Positions 27,556 to 35,948 of a DNA stretch of 42,757 nt are shown piece after piece. The number at the start of each line of letters is the position of its first letter. Position 1 is the first letter of the stretch. The position numbers were made by a program, and so were the translations under genes. The DNA comes from Roseibacillus sp. Lineage in GTDB: Bacteria; Verrucomicrobiota; Verrucomicrobiia; Verrucomicrobiales; Akkermansiaceae. The notes under the pieces were generated by a model. The model was not told where the DNA came from and did no database searches. It saw only the letters and a list, made by a program, of their open reading frames with translations. The stretch covers positions 1 to 42,757 of the forward strand of contig JAPKFB010000043.1 of the NCBI GenBank assembly GCA_028821775.1, read 5' to 3'.

Positions 27556-30006
27556 CTACAAGGCCGTGGCGACTTTTTCCCGGGATCTCCTCCGGGGATA
27601 CTTGGTGAGTAAAAACAGACTCGGCAACATCGTGAGGGTCGCCAACTGGCTCAGCAGCATCGCGGCCGCGGTGAAGATGCCGAACCAAAAGGTGGGGAAG
27701 AACCGGGACAGCATCAGGATCGCAAAGCCTGCCACGATAATGCTGGTCGCCTTCCAAATTGCCCGCCCGATGGTGGTATGGGTTCGCGAGATCGCTTCCC
27801 GATGATCGCCGGTCACCTCCAACTCCTCGCGAAATCGCATGGTATACTGAATGGCCGCGTCGATGCCCACTCCGATCGCGATGGCGGCAACCATCACTGT
27901 CACAAGATCAAGCGGAATCCCAGTCCAGCCCATGATCCCGAGGAGGACAATCGCGGGCAGAGCCTGTGGGATGAGCACAATGAGGGCGAGAACCGGCGAG
28001 CGAAAAAGAAGGATCAACATCAGATACACCGCAACCGGCACCCAGATGACAGAATGCTTCTGTCCCTCCAACAGCTGAGTCAGCATGTCGGCGTAAACTG
28101 GAAAAATTCCCGTGATTTCCACCTCGATATTCTCAAAGGCAGCACTGTGATCCGCAAGGTGCTTGCGCAGTCCGGCGAGAATGGCGTTGCGCTTCAAGGT
28201 CGGCGCGGTTTCCTTCATCCTGATCGTCGCGCGCGTTGTGGTGAACTTGCTGTTCGTGGTCTGACTAATCAGTTCGGAATTTGCGAGATTGATGAGCGAC
28301 AGCATCGCGGCATCACCCATGAGCGGAAACCACTCCGACTTGAAGGTTTTGCGCATCTCCTTGCGCAGGCTGTTCAGGGAGAGAATGTTTCCCGTTTCGG
28401 GGACATCCTCGAAGTAGGCCTCCACCACTTCGAGAGCCGCGATCCCCTCTCTCGATTTGAAGAATCCGGCCTTCTCTTCCTTCGAAGTGAGCAGGACTTC
28501 AATCCAGGTCGTTCCTCCCACATTCTGATCAATATACTCCAACCCCTGGTAAACTTCGCTACTGGGCCAAAAATAGCTGGTAAATTTACTCTCCGCGCTG
28601 ATCCGGCGAGCTCCATCGATGGACCCAAGGAGGATCAGAATCCCTATCATGACCACCCAGGCAGGACGCGCCAGGGTAACCCTCTCTAACACCCGTAGGA
28701 ATCCTGAGGTCGGACGCGCAGTTCCCGTCACGCTCGGCTCGACGCGTGATCCCCGCAAGCGACCCATCGTCGCTGCGAGGAAGAGGAAGACGACTGCGAT
28801 GCCCACCAGCATTCCGATCATCATCTTTTCTCCAAAGTCGCCGATGGGAATGATTTTGCTCCTGCTGAGCGCTACAAATCCAGCCAAGGTGGTCGCACAG
28901 GAAAAGGCACAGGGCACTGCAATAGTCCGGAGGGAGAACAGGGTGCTGGTAAGCCCGTTCTCCCCAGAGTGAAAGGCCCGGCGTTCGCGGTAGCGTTCGA
29001 TGAAGTAGACGTTGTAGGGCAACATCAACACGAAGAGCAGGACCGGCATGTTGGATGTGACGAGCGAAATCGGGATCCCAAGCATACTCATCGCACCGAG
29101 CATCCCGACCGTGGGGAGGAGACAACACACAATCGGGATAATCACGAAGCGCGCTTGGCGATAGGTGACGAGAAGAGCGAGGGAAAACAGAGCGAGAGCC
29201 GCAATACTGAAGACGATCAAATCATGGCGGATGTTTTCGTAGAGCACGCGATGGATTAGCGGAATTCCGGAGATGCGGATCGGCTCCGGGAGTTTCTTGC
29301 CCCACTTCTCAGCGAGCACGCGCACTCCATCCACCATTTTCTCCCGACGGATATTAATGGGCGGAATGAGTTTGCCATCGGTCTTCGACCAATCGAGATA
29401 GGCGGCAATGTTCATGCTGCGCCCATCGGCAGAAATCAGGTTTCCACTCGCGATTTCATGGTTCCGCAGTTCCACTCCGGCCTCTTCGTAGTCCACTCCT
29501 TCCCCACGCAAATCGACCATGCTCTTCTTGAAATTTAAGAGCCTGGGTTTCTCGTTCGGCTTCTGCCGGAGGAGAGGCACGTCAAGAATCGACATCGTGG
29601 AAGCCACATAGGGAACCGCCTGCAAGTCGGCTTCGATCTCTCTGAGCCGCGCCATTCCTTCGGAGGTGAACCAGTCGTCCGCGGTGACACAAAAGAGGGC
29701 AAATTCATCGGTCCCCCACTCTTCGCGCGCCTCGTAATAGGTGGTGATCCCCGGATCATCCTCCTCCAGGAAGGAGTCGGTGTTGGCGCTGATGGCAAGG
29801 TTCGGGATTGAGGTGGCGAGCCACCCGGCCCCCCCAAGCATCACGAGAAGGATCAGCCACCACCCGCGCCTGATGATCGAATGTATAAATGCGATGGCGA
29901 TAGACTGGCACAGAATTCCCCGTTCGCAATACTTGGGTTGCCAGGGACAGGGACACCATGAAAGGCACTTCGATGGCTGAAACTTTTCGTTTGCGATCGC
30001 TCCCAC
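27556..30006 (-). CDS. MMPL/RND-superfamily transporter (HAE3-like)
   Basis: This is a large inner-membrane protein of about 816 residues from GTG 30006. Architecture is the classical RND duplication: one transmembrane helix (WWLILLVMLGGAGWL), a large periplasmic loop (SANTDSFLEEDDPG), five to six helices, then the same again from PAWVVMIGILILLGS to the C-terminal cluster ending TMLPSLFLLTKYPRR. Proteins of this HAE3/MMPL group move lipids, hopanoids or other hydrophobic molecules using the proton gradient. The start is uncertain: the frame is open back to 30249 without a good ATG, and the residues before the first helix (CLSWCPCPWQPKYC) are odd for this family. The real start may be near 29913 (CTG) or 29916 (ATT). 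It is divergent from the amidohydrolase at 30186. Confidence 0.87.
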   Translation of the reverse strand: MGAIANEKFQPSKCLSWCPCPWQPKYCERGILCQSIAIAFIHSIIRRGWWLILLVMLGGAGWLATSIPNLAISANTDSFLEEDDPGITTYYEAREEWGTDEFALFCVTADDWFTSEGMARLREIEADLQAVPYVASTMSILDVPLLRQKPNEKPRLLNFKKSMVDLRGEGVDYEEAGVELRNHEIASGNLISADGRSMNIAAYLDWSKTDGKLIPPINIRREKMVDGVRVLAEKWGKKLPEPIRISGIPLIHRVLYENIRHDLIVFSIAALALFSLALLVTYRQARFVIIPIVCCLLPTVGMLGAMSMLGIPISLVTSNMPVLLFVLMLPYNVYFIERYRERRAFHSGENGLTSTLFSLRTIAVPCAFSCATTLAGFVALSRSKIIPIGDFGEKMMIGMLVGIAVVFLFLAATMGRLRGSRVEPSVTGTARPTSGFLRVLERVTLARPAWVVMIGILILLGSIDGARRISAESKFTSYFWPSSEVYQGLEYIDQNVGGTTWIEVLLTSKEEKAGFFKSREGIAALEVVEAYFEDVPETGNILSLNSLRKEMRKTFKSEWFPLMGDAAMLSLINLANSELISQTTNSKFTTTRATIRMKETAPTLKRNAILAGLRKHLADHSAAFENIEVEITGIFPVYADMLTQLLEGQKHSVIWVPVAVYLMLILLFRSPVLALIVLIPQALPAIVLLGIMGWTGIPLDLVTVMVAAIAIGVGIDAAIQYTMRFREELEVTGDHREAISRTHTTIGRAIWKATSIIVAGFAILMLSRFFPTFWFGIFTAAAMLLSQLATLTMLPSLFLLTKYPRRRSREKVATAL

Positions 30007-30185
30007 AACGCACCCCTGGGCCCATCCCGGAAGACCGATGAACTCCTTCCGTATAATGAAACGGGATCCTGCAATCGATGCCCGGGTGGAGAACCAATCG
30101 GAGGACGGCCAGGCTGCGGACTCAGGTCCTGGCTCTTCCTGATTTCCTAATGGAAGAGCCTCCTTGGGTAGGCTAAGAGAGCCCC

Positions 30186-31499
30186 ATGTTCTCATCCTTA
30201 CGATATGTCGCCCCCCTCCTGGCACTCGCGACGGTGGCCGTTCTTGCAATCGGGCAGGAGAAGGATTCGGAAGCCAAGGTGCGGGCTTATGTCGGGGCCC
30301 GGATCATTCCTGTCACCGCTCCTGAGATTCCGGATGGAGTCATGATCGTGAAAGACGGTATCATCACGGCAGTGGGAACACGCGAAGAGGTTGCCATTCC
30401 CGCAGATGCCGAGGTTCTCAATCTGAAGGGCAAGGTTCTCTTCCCGGGATTGATCTGCACCCATTCACACATTGGCAAGGTTCAGGGCGGCGACAGTTCC
30501 TCCCCGATCCAACCGGAAGTGAGGGTCCTCGATTCGATCGATGTCCTCGACAGCACCTTCGAAAAGGCCCGGGCGGGCGGAATCACGATGGTCAACATCA
30601 TGTCGGGATCCGGCCACCTTCTCTCCGGGCAGACATCCTACCTCAAGCTGCGTAATGGCAATACGGTCGAAGATCTCGCGGTGCGCAATGAAGATGGATC
30701 GATGGCGGGGGGGATCAAGATGGCGAACGGCACCAATTCGATCAAAGGGACAGGCGGATTTCCCGGCACGCGAGGCAAGTCAGCGGCCCTCGTGCGCGAA
30801 CAGTTCATCAAGGCGCAGCGATATCGTGAGAAGCTGGCGCAGGGTGGAGACCAAGCGCCCGAACGCGACCTCGCCATGGAAGCATTGGTGGAGGTCCTGG
30901 AGGGCAAGCGAGTGGTGCACCACCACACCCACCGCCACGATGACATCATGACGGTGCTGCGCCTGAAGAAGGAGTTCGGGTTCAAGGTTGTTCTGCACCA
31001 TGTTTCTGAAGCGTGGAAGGTGGCCGACGAGATTGCGGAAGCCGAGGTGCCCTGCTCGATCATCCTGCTCGACTCCCCCGGCGGGAAACTGGAGGCCATC
31101 GACATCGAGTGGAGGAACGGGGCAGAGCTCGAAAAGCGCGGAGTGCTCACCGCCTTTCACACCGACGATCCCATCAACGACTCCCGCTGGTTCCTGCGCA
31201 GCGCCGGGTTGGCAGTACGCGCGGGGATGTCGCGGGGGAAGGCTCTGGCCGCGGTGACGATTTCGGCCGCTGAAATGATGGACCTGGCAGAAAAGACCGG
31301 CTCGCTCACGGAGGGAAAGCAAGCCGACTTTTTGATCCTCAATGGCGATCCTCTTTCGGTCTACACCCGGGTGCTGGCAACACACGTGGAGGGGCAGAAG
31401 GTCTTCGACCTTGCTGACCCGGCAGACAAACTCTGGGCCGAGGGCGGCTTCGGAGCAGGCCACCAACGCAAAGCCTCCGGTTGCTGTTTCACCAAATAA
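30186..31499 (+). CDS. Secreted amidohydrolase with intact metal site
   Basis: The product has 437 residues with a signal peptide (1-23). The amidohydrolase-superfamily metal site is intact: H93-S-H95 in LICTHSHIG, a HHHTHRHDD cluster near 245-252, a HVSEAW histidine, and D327-D328 in AFHTDDP. The C-terminal GKQADFLILNGDPL is typical of imidazolonepropionase/dihydroorotase-like members. Being exported, it probably hydrolyses an extracytoplasmic amide, for example a cyclic dipeptide; the substrate is unknown. The sequence ends with a pair of cysteines (GCCFTK). The next gene, a paralogue, starts 12 bases later, so they are co-transcribed. Confidence 0.9.
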   Translation: MFSSLRYVAPLLALATVAVLAIGQEKDSEAKVRAYVGARIIPVTAPEIPDGVMIVKDGIITAVGTREEVAIPADAEVLNLKGKVLFPGLICTHSHIGKVQGGDSSSPIQPEVRVLDSIDVLDSTFEKARAGGITMVNIMSGSGHLLSGQTSYLKLRNGNTVEDLAVRNEDGSMAGGIKMANGTNSIKGTGGFPGTRGKSAALVREQFIKAQRYREKLAQGGDQAPERDLAMEALVEVLEGKRVVHHHTHRHDDIMTVLRLKKEFGFKVVLHHVSEAWKVADEIAEAEVPCSIILLDSPGGKLEAIDIEWRNGAELEKRGVLTAFHTDDPINDSRWFLRSAGLAVRAGMSRGKALAAVTISAAEMMDLAEKTGSLTEGKQADFLILNGDPLSVYTRVLATHVEGQKVFDLADPADKLWAEGGFGAGHQRKASGCCFTK

Positions 31500-31511
31500 C
31501 ACCACCGCCTG

Positions 31512-32747
31512 ATGAGCAATATCCTTACCCCAATCCTTCTTGCAAGCGCCCTGACGAGCTCCACCCTCACGGCACAAATCGCGATCGAGGCCGAGACGCT
31601 CTATCCGATGACCGGCGACCTGAAGCCCATCAAAAACGGGGTGGTCCTCTGCGGCGCGAGTGGGAAGATCGAGAAGGTCGGAACCGCAGCCGAGGTTGCC
31701 ATTCCGATTGGCTACCAACGAATCAAGGCCAAGGTGGCCATGCCGGGAATCATCGATGCCCACGCCACCGTGGGTCTCTCGGGGATTCTGAATTCAGACA
31801 AGCACGATCAGGAGCAGTTGGAGAAGTCCGCTCCCATTCAACCGGAGCTCCGTGCCATCGATGCCTACAATGGCCGCGACCCGCTCGTGAAGTGGGTTCG
31901 CGATCTCGGAATCACGACCGTGCATACCGGACATGCCCCCGGAGCCCTGGTGTCCGGACAGACCATGATTCTGAAAACCAATGTCACCTCGATCACAGAC
32001 GCCGGGAAAGACACCTTGCGACAATTTGCGATGGTCGCCGCCACCTTGGGATCCGATGGCTTCGCAGGAGGCGACAAGGCCCCGGGAAGTCGCGCCAAGT
32101 CCCTTGCCATGCTGCGCGAGAATCTGCTCAAGACTCAGATCCATGCGAGAAAACTCGCGGACAAAGACCAGGACAAACGACCGGAACCCGATCTCCGCAT
32201 GGATGCCCTCGTGCAGGTGCTGGAAAAAAAGATCCCCCTCCTGGTGAGTGCGCATCGCCATCACGACATCGCGGCCGCTCTTCGCCTGCAGAAGGAATTC
32301 GGCTTCAAGCTCGTTCTGGACGGCGCCTCGGAAGCCTATTTCCTCCTCGATGAAATCAAGGCTGCGGGGGTGCCGATCTTGATTCATCCCACCATGGCGC
32401 GACCTTACTCCGAGCGGGAGAACATGACCTTCACCTTGGCCGCCAAGTTGCACGCAGCCAAGATCCCCTTCGCCTTCCAATCAGGATACGAAGGCTACGT
32501 CCCAAAAACCCGCGTCGTGCATTTCGAAGCAGCCCTGGCGGTAGCCTACGGATTGCCGCACGAGAGAGCGCTCGCGGGTTGCACCTCCGCCGCTGCCAAG
32601 TTGCTCGGCATTGAGGACCGGGTGGGCTCGCTGAAGCCTGGCATGGATGCCGATCTCGCGCTCTTCGATGGCGACCCGTTGGAGACCGTCACGCATTGCA
32701 CCGGGGTAGTGATCGAGGGGAAAGTGGTGTCTACGGAAGTCCGCTAA
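31512..32747 (+). CDS. Secreted amidohydrolase paralogue with degenerate metal site
   Basis: The product has 411 residues with a signal peptide (1-21). It is homologous along its length to the preceding gene, sharing for example RPEPDLRMDALVQVLEKK with ERDLAMEALVEVLEGK and LRLQKEFGFKLVL with LRLKKEFGFKVVL. Key ligands are changed: the HxH motif is H84-A-T86 (DAHATVG) and HTDD has become Q323-S-G-Y326 (AFQSGYE). Such a protein is unlikely to bind the usual binuclear centre and may act as a non-catalytic partner or bind metal differently. Its tandem placement 12 bases after the active-looking paralogue suggests a heteromeric complex. Its TAA shares one base with the ATG of a small downstream ORF. 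Confidence 0.88.
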   Translation: MSNILTPILLASALTSSTLTAQIAIEAETLYPMTGDLKPIKNGVVLCGASGKIEKVGTAAEVAIPIGYQRIKAKVAMPGIIDAHATVGLSGILNSDKHDQEQLEKSAPIQPELRAIDAYNGRDPLVKWVRDLGITTVHTGHAPGALVSGQTMILKTNVTSITDAGKDTLRQFAMVAATLGSDGFAGGDKAPGSRAKSLAMLRENLLKTQIHARKLADKDQDKRPEPDLRMDALVQVLEKKIPLLVSAHRHHDIAAALRLQKEFGFKLVLDGASEAYFLLDEIKAAGVPILIHPTMARPYSERENMTFTLAAKLHAAKIPFAFQSGYEGYVPKTRVVHFEAALAVAYGLPHERALAGCTSAAAKLLGIEDRVGSLKPGMDADLALFDGDPLETVTHCTGVVIEGKVVSTEVR

Positions 32748-32983
32748 TGAAGGTCTCAGGCCAGAACCGACCAGCGGCTCCGTCAGATCAGTTGAGCGCA
32801 GGGGAGGAGGATCTCCTTGCGCAGATCATGCGCTCGAGCGGGAGCTCCGTGCTCGCAGTCGCTCCGGAAGGCCCCAGCACGCTTGCCCTTGAAGCGCTCG
32901 GGACAGGGTTTGCGAGTTTGCCGCACCATGCTATCTCCACGGGGAGAGGTGAGCGCCCCCCAACTTTTCAATTATCTCCATGA
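32747..32983 (+). CDS. Small ORF translationally coupled between amidohydrolase and M28 peptidase
   Basis: The ORF encodes 78 residues. It begins in a TAATG overlap with the preceding stop and ends in an ATGA overlap with the following gene. Both junctions are the kind produced by translational coupling. The sequence (AGEEDLLAQIMRSSGSS near the middle) is weakly helical at first, then Pro/Gly-rich, with no signal peptide or family resemblance. A purine-rich AGGGGAGGAGGA lies inside it but is not close to a start. It may be real or may simply keep ribosomes moving to the peptidase gene. Confidence 0.4.
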   Translation: MKVSGQNRPAAPSDQLSAGEEDLLAQIMRSSGSSVLAVAPEGPSTLALEALGTGFASLPHHAISTGRGERPPTFQLSP

Positions 32984-34842
32984 ACCTGCAACTTGTCCTC
33001 TTCGCCCTCCTCACCCTCGCCTCGCTCTGCCTCCAGGCCAGGGAATTCAAGGCGGCGGAATCAATTGCCACGGGACACGGCCAAAAAGCAGTGGCCACCT
33101 CTGCGCCCGCCATCGCGGAGGCCGACCTGCGGCGCTTCGTCACTCGGTTGGCCTCCGCCGAATACGAGGGGCGGGGAACCGGCGACAAGGGAGAGCGCAT
33201 GGCCACCGCTTATCTCGCAGCGTTTTTTGAGGGACTGGGATTGCAGCAGGCAGGCGATGGGGAATCCTACTTTCAGGACTTTGAGTTTCCGGCCGGGATG
33301 TCCTTGCAGGGAGAGAACTCGCTGAGCTTTCCGGACGGAGTCCCACCAGGGCTGAAGGGAAATCTGACCCCAGGAGAGCACTATCAACCGCTTTCACTCA
33401 GCACCACCGCGACCGTGAATGCCAAGGTCGTCTTCACAGGTTTCGGAATCGAGACGAAAGACTACCACAGCTTCGATGGCTTGGACGTCAAGGGTCGATG
33501 GATCATCGTGCTGCGGGGGCATCCCCGCCCACGAAGGAAACTTTCACAGTTTGGTCCCCTCATGGTGAAAGCCCAGCTGGCCAAAGACGAAGGCGCGGCG
33601 GGCATCATCTTCGTGAAGGGCACCAATCCCGCCGTCTCTCCCGAACTCTTCGCGCCCAACACAATGGTGGGGGGCCGGGAACAGATCCTGCCCGCAATCA
33701 CGATCACTGATCGACTCGCCGCTTCCCTGCTCACCGGTAAGGCCGAACTCGAGGGCCTGCAGGCGCTTTTCGCATCCTACAACACGGGAGAGAAAATCGA
33801 GGGATTCGAGCTCAAGAATCGCATCAGCGCCAAGATCGGAATCGCTCCCAAGCTGGATTCTGGCCGCAACGTAGTGGCCAGGCTGGTGGCGGGTGACACC
33901 CCGTCAGCGGAAGCGGTGGTGATCGGGGCCCACATTGATCATCTCGGCTATGGAAATCGCGGAGGGTCGAGAGCAAGGGGCGAGGAAGCAAAGGGAATTC
34001 ACTTCGGCGCCGACGACAACGCCTCTGGCGTCGCAGCCATGATGGAGCTTGCGCAGTTCCTGATCGATCAAAAGAAGGCGGGAAAACTGAAGCTCAAGCG
34101 CGACCTCATTTTCGCCGGTTGGTCGGGTGAAGAGCTCGGGCTCCACGGCTCGACACACTACGTTGCCAGCGCGAAGGCCGACCTCAACGGGGGGGATCTT
34201 CATCCGCAATTCTCCGCCTACATCAATCTCGATATGGTGGGTCGAGCAAGGAGCGGAGGGGTCACGATTCAAGGCCTGGCCTCGAGCAATGACTGGCCGG
34301 AAATCCTCCAACAGGCCGACGCGACTGACCTGAAGATCAAGCACTCTCCAAGCCCCTACTTGCCGACCGACACCACGCCCTTCTACAACTCGGGCGTCCC
34401 GGTCCTCGCCGCCTTCACGGGCCTGCACAAGGACTATCACACCCCCCGTGATACAATAGAGACCGTCGATTTCGAAGGCCTCCATCAAGTTACGCGCTAC
34501 ATTCGATCGATCGCGATCACGATCGCAAATCGTCCCGAGGCCCCGGACTACGTCAAAGTCGCGCGCAACAGGCCCGATGCTCCCAAGGTCCGGATCGGAG
34601 TGCGCCTGGAAAATGCGGACAACGGCGGGGTTAAACTTGCCCAAGTGGTCCCAGCCTCGCCCGCCGCGCGAGCTGGTTTGCGCGACGGAGATGTCCTCAT
34701 GAAATTCCATGAGACCGCGATCGGGAACCGCAATGATCTCACCAGGGTGCTCCGCAAGTTGAAGGCAGATCAGGAATACAAGATCGAGGTGCAACGGGGA
34801 GAAGAGAGCATTGTTCTCAAGATCATTCCGGAGAAACAATAA
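32980..34842 (+). CDS. Secreted M28-family zinc aminopeptidase with PA and PDZ domains
   Basis: The product has 620 residues with a signal peptide (1-20). A protease-associated (PA) domain occupies about 145-275. The M28 catalytic domain (about 295-520) shows the full zinc set: H318 in GAHIDHLG, D345 or D346 in GADDNASG, E384 and E385 in SGEELG, D418 in NLDMVG and H487 in KDYHTPRDT. A C-terminal PDZ domain (about 535-620) contains ASPAARAGLRDGDVL. It should remove N-terminal amino acids from peptides outside the cytoplasm. It is the last gene of the run starting at 30186, so peptide and cyclic-amide breakdown may be linked; that is inference. The start overlaps the small ORF by four bases. 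Confidence 0.93.
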   Translation: MNLQLVLFALLTLASLCLQAREFKAAESIATGHGQKAVATSAPAIAEADLRRFVTRLASAEYEGRGTGDKGERMATAYLAAFFEGLGLQQAGDGESYFQDFEFPAGMSLQGENSLSFPDGVPPGLKGNLTPGEHYQPLSLSTTATVNAKVVFTGFGIETKDYHSFDGLDVKGRWIIVLRGHPRPRRKLSQFGPLMVKAQLAKDEGAAGIIFVKGTNPAVSPELFAPNTMVGGREQILPAITITDRLAASLLTGKAELEGLQALFASYNTGEKIEGFELKNRISAKIGIAPKLDSGRNVVARLVAGDTPSAEAVVIGAHIDHLGYGNRGGSRARGEEAKGIHFGADDNASGVAAMMELAQFLIDQKKAGKLKLKRDLIFAGWSGEELGLHGSTHYVASAKADLNGGDLHPQFSAYINLDMVGRARSGGVTIQGLASSNDWPEILQQADATDLKIKHSPSPYLPTDTTPFYNSGVPVLAAFTGLHKDYHTPRDTIETVDFEGLHQVTRYIRSIAITIANRPEAPDYVKVARNRPDAPKVRIGVRLENADNGGVKLAQVVPASPAARAGLRDGDVLMKFHETAIGNRNDLTRVLRKLKADQEYKIEVQRGEESIVLKIIPEKQ

Positions 34843-34902
34843 TTCCGAGCCCGCTCCCAATCCCAATGAGAGGAAACGCATCGGGGCGACCCCCTGCATC
34901 CT

Positions 34903-35499
34903 TCACTCCAACCCTCCGTAGTCGCTCCCCTTCCTTTCCCGCCAACTCTCCAGGCTCGGAGTCATCCACTCTTCGCGTTCAACCCCGAGTCCGTCCGCAA
35001 TCCGGTTGATGTAGTTGAAATATCCGATGACTTGCACGGCAATCGTGAGAGCGTCGTCATCGAAGCCCTCCATGCGCAGAGGCTCCAGATCAACCTCACC
35101 CACCGCACCCGGGCTCAGGGTAAGCTTCACGGCGTAGTCGCAGAGAAGACGATCCGCTGAGGGGAGATCCATCTCGCGATAGTCGAGGATCAGCTGCTCT
35201 GCGGCCTCCTCGTCACCTGCGGCGCGACCGAACTCGGCCGCGTGGGAGAGCGTTCAATAATAGCAATCGTTGATATTACTCACCACCGCGGCCAACATCT
35301 CACGACGGGCGGCCGAGAGCGCGTTGGGCGACTTCATGAGGTTCAGGTAGAGCATCATCGACCCTTGCAGGACCGCAGCGTCGCGGCTCATGACCTTGAG
35401 AATATTGGCTACCCCCCCGGCCCGAGAACGGGCTCGGTGGTAGATGTTCGCGAGCGCGCCCTCTGCTGCTTCTTCTGAGATCCCTTCGATGTAGGCCAC
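34903..35499 (-). CDS. AhpD-like (carboxymuconolactone decarboxylase family) peroxidase-related selenoprotein candidate
   Basis: Read with the TGA at 35254-35256 as selenocysteine, the frame gives 198 residues from GTG 35499 (a TTG at 35517 would add six). The family motif CxxCxxxH appears as C79-Y-Y-U82-T-L-S-H86, so UGA falls exactly on the second redox cysteine, in NDCYY-U-TLSHAAEFGR. Upstream helices (ANIYHRARSRAGGVANIL, SAARREMLAAVVSNIND) and downstream sequence (LCDYAVKLTLSPG, GYFNYINRIADGLGV) match the uncharacterised peroxidase-related group of AhpD-fold proteins at normal length. An 8-bp hairpin follows the TGA. AhpD-like selenoproteins are established, so this is a confident recoding call. 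It would act as a cytoplasmic thiol/selenol peroxidase or reductase. A standard gene caller would leave two fragments. Confidence 0.86.
35223..35242 (-). promoter_or_regulatory. SECIS-like hairpin in the AhpD-like gene
   Basis: On the minus strand, CGCGGCCG pairs with CGGTCGCG (8 bp including one G-U), enclosing an AGTT loop. The loop starts 20 bases after the in-frame TGA, and its second base is G, as in bacterial SECIS elements. The stem position matches the spacing required for SelB-dependent UGA decoding. The structure is seen directly; function is inferred from the CxxU context. Confidence 0.7.
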
Positions 35500-35632
35500 G
35501 TGGAAGTGGATCACCAATCACCAGCCGGGACGAGGAAGGATACCGGGCTTCCCCGCCGGAGAGCACTCAACTCCCCAAGTTCGGTGACCCCGGGGTGGCT
35601 CGATTCCAGGCATTCGTCCTGCCCACAAACCC

Positions 35633-35671
35633 GGAAGTCCCCTCAGCATCCTAAATAAAACTGGGACTTCC
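35633..35671. repeat. 9-bp perfect inverted repeat
   Basis: GGAAGTCCC (35633-35641) and GGGACTTCC (35663-35671) are perfect inverted copies separated by 21 AT-rich bases. The centre-to-centre distance is 30 bases, close to three helical turns. Position in a divergent promoter region suggests a regulator binding site or an RNA hairpin in either leader. No following T-run marks it as a terminator. Confidence 0.5.
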
Positions 35672-35843
35672 AACGAAGTAAATGGGTCTCATTTCAGCAG
35701 TTGCCAGTATATCCGAAAAGAACCGCACAATACCGACGTAACCGATCAGGTTAAGTCCCCTTCTGGCGATCGCCTTCCTAAACTTTGTGAACAACTTCAC
35801 TCCCTTAGGAGACTGCACCATATTTCAAATCACCCCTTTCTAA

Positions 35844-35873
35844 TTGACCCTTTGTAAGTGGTGTTTCTATAGA
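35844..35873 (+). promoter_or_regulatory. Candidate sigma70-type promoter for the TPR-ExbB-ExbD operon
   Basis: TTGACC (35844-35849) and TATAGA (35868-35873) each match the consensus well and are separated by 18 bases. Transcription would begin near 35880, which argues against translation starts at or before 35880 and supports the later starts of the TPR gene. Confidence 0.6.
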
Positions 35874-35948
35874 TCCCCTATGACTGGCGTGATTGGCATG
35901 ACGGGTATGAGCATGACAGCCGAGCATCGGCTCGTCAGGCTGGGTGCG

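Larger units (their letters stand above)
35500..35948. other. Divergent intergenic region between AhpD-like and TPR genes
   Basis: About 450 bases hold no supported gene. The part from 35640 to 35870 is markedly more AT-rich than the surrounding DNA and should contain the divergent promoters. It carries the 9-bp inverted repeat at 35633-35671 and a good plus-strand promoter at 35844-35873. An in-frame 31-codon ORF precedes the AhpD-like gene but ends in TGA just before it and has no coding character. Confidence 0.55.

Noticed and set aside
35518..35613. Upstream 31-codon ORF ending in TGA just before the AhpD-like gene
   Set aside because: It has no family similarity and the AhpD-family N-terminus starts after it, so this TGA is not treated as Sec.
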